In this document: positions 22,847-23,342 of the stretch, in pieces | Layout of the letters: each line of letters begins with the position of its first letter | How positions within the stretch are numbered: the stretch's first letter is position 1 | From: GCA-2697345 sp049602715 | GTDB taxonomy: Bacteria > Pseudomonadota > Alphaproteobacteria > Rhodobacterales > Rhodobacteraceae | DNA length: 23,342 nucleotides | NCBI GenBank assembly: GCA_049602715.1 | Contig: JBMYRX010000032.1 | Location: 1 to 23,342, forward strand | Direction: 5' to 3' | Notes under the pieces: generated by a model | Told to the model about the DNA's origin: nothing | The model's database searches: none | Seen by the model: the letters and a program-made list of their open reading frames with translations, nothing else | Program-made: the position numbers and the translations under genes

Positions 22847-23342
22847 ATGGACTTGGATCAGGTATTCGAACGTCGTAACACGCACAGCGCTAAATGGGAC
22901 ATAATGGAAGAATATTATGGGGTTTCAAACGACAACGGAATTCCCATGCATGTAGCAGAAATGGATTTCAAACCTCCTCAAGTTATACAGGATAAAGTTA
23001 GAGAAGTGCAGGAACATGGTTTTTATGGCTATTTTGTTGACTATAGTGATTATCATGAAGCAATTCGTTGGTGGATGAAAACTCGTCATAAATGGGATCT
23101 CGGAAATTCCAAAATTTTCGCAACACACGGGTTAGTAAATGGAATGGCTTTGTGCGTAGACGCGTTTACACAATCAAAAGACGAAATTATTATGCTAACA
23201 CCGATGTATCACGCATTTTTTTCAGTATTGAATGCTACTGATAGAGTCATTCGTGAATTTCCACTTGCTCTTAAATCCGGTCGTTATGAACTAGATTTTG
23301 AAAGCTATAACAAACAGCTTACTGGGAAAGAGAAAATGTTAA
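22847..23342 (+). CDS. MalY/PatB-type PLP-dependent aminotransferase/cystathionine beta-lyase (partial, runs off right edge)
   Basis: The first 165 residues of a fold-type I pyridoxal phosphate enzyme, reading MDLDQVFERRNTHSAKWD at the start. The pattern RxxxxSxKWD near the N-terminus, PMHVAEMDFKPP (about 33-44), GFYGYF, ATHGLVNGMALCVDAFT (about 93-109) and MLTPMYHAFFSVL match the MalY/PatB C-S lyase subgroup. These split cystathionine or similar cysteine conjugates to pyruvate, ammonia and a thiol. The PLP-binding lysine lies beyond the window, so activity cannot be confirmed. The strong GGAGGG (22835-22840) six bases before the ATG fixes the start. No stop is met before the window end. Confidence 0.85.
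   Translation, partial: MDLDQVFERRNTHSAKWDIMEEYYGVSNDNGIPMHVAEMDFKPPQVIQDKVREVQEHGFYGYFVDYSDYHEAIRWWMKTRHKWDLGNSKIFATHGLVNGMALCVDAFTQSKDEIIMLTPMYHAFFSVLNATDRVIREFPLALKSGRYELDFESYNKQLTGKEKML

Noticed and set aside
1..23342. A hidden mobile element, defence system, CRISPR array or secondary-metabolite cluster
   Set aside because: Almost every stretch is covered by recognisable core genes in a familiar alphaproteobacterial order. No transposase, integrase, repeat array, attachment-like direct repeats or compositional island was seen on either strand.

Overview
The window looks like an ordinary stretch of core chromosome from a low-GC, streamlined marine alphaproteobacterium, most likely of the order Rhodobacterales. 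This rests on gene order and protein resemblance recalled from that group: the rpoZ-rsh-DUF2062-pdxJ-acpS-lepB-rnc-era-DUF1491-recO block, the HIG1-domain protein/PduO/etfBA/3-hydroxybutyryl-CoA dehydrogenase block, and the ispH-DUF3429-rnhA trio. The DNA is strongly AT-rich by eye (I estimate well under 40% GC), unlike most cultured Rhodobacterales and more like their low-GC planktonic relatives. No RNA gene, insertion sequence, phage gene or CRISPR array was found.

Layout. (1) 1-2504, minus strand: the first eight codons of a probable tuf, then parC. (2) 2719-6261, plus strand: a small HIG1-like membrane protein, PduO-type cobalamin adenosyltransferase, etfB, etfA and a 3-hydroxyacyl-CoA dehydrogenase. 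(3) 6262-6665: the only gene-free stretch above 300 bases. (4) 6666-10009, plus strand: pckA and a long acyl-CoA dehydrogenase recognised as (2S)-methylsuccinyl-CoA dehydrogenase. (5) 10040-18740, minus strand: folK, rpoZ, rsh, DUF2062, pdxJ, acpS, lepB, rnc, era, DUF1491 and recO, listed in transcription order. (6) 18923-20793, plus strand: ispH (interrupted by a single-base frameshift in a run of 11 A), a DUF3429 membrane protein and rnhA. (7) 20824-22716, minus strand: two tandem peptide deformylase genes and fmt. (8) 22847 to the right edge, plus strand: the start of a MalY/PatB-type PLP enzyme.

How the genes connect. Regions 2 and 4 form a plausible carbon-assimilation theme. Methylsuccinyl-CoA dehydrogenase is specific to the ethylmalonyl-CoA pathway and passes electrons to ETF (etfBA). 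The pathway's ethylmalonyl-CoA mutase needs adenosylcobalamin, which PduO makes. Hydroxybutyryl-CoA chemistry feeds the pathway, and PEP carboxykinase draws off its C4 product for gluconeogenesis. The rest is housekeeping: stringent response, pyridoxal phosphate, carrier-protein activation, signal peptide cleavage, RNase III/Era rRNA work, RecO recombination, isoprenoid synthesis, and formylation/deformylation of initiator methionine.

The points most worth a second look are the ispH frameshift in a run of 11 A, the degenerate second deformylase, the methylsuccinyl-CoA dehydrogenase context, the DUF1491 gene wedged by overlaps between era and recO, and the paired repeats in the pckA leader. 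I did not find a convincing previously undescribed system.
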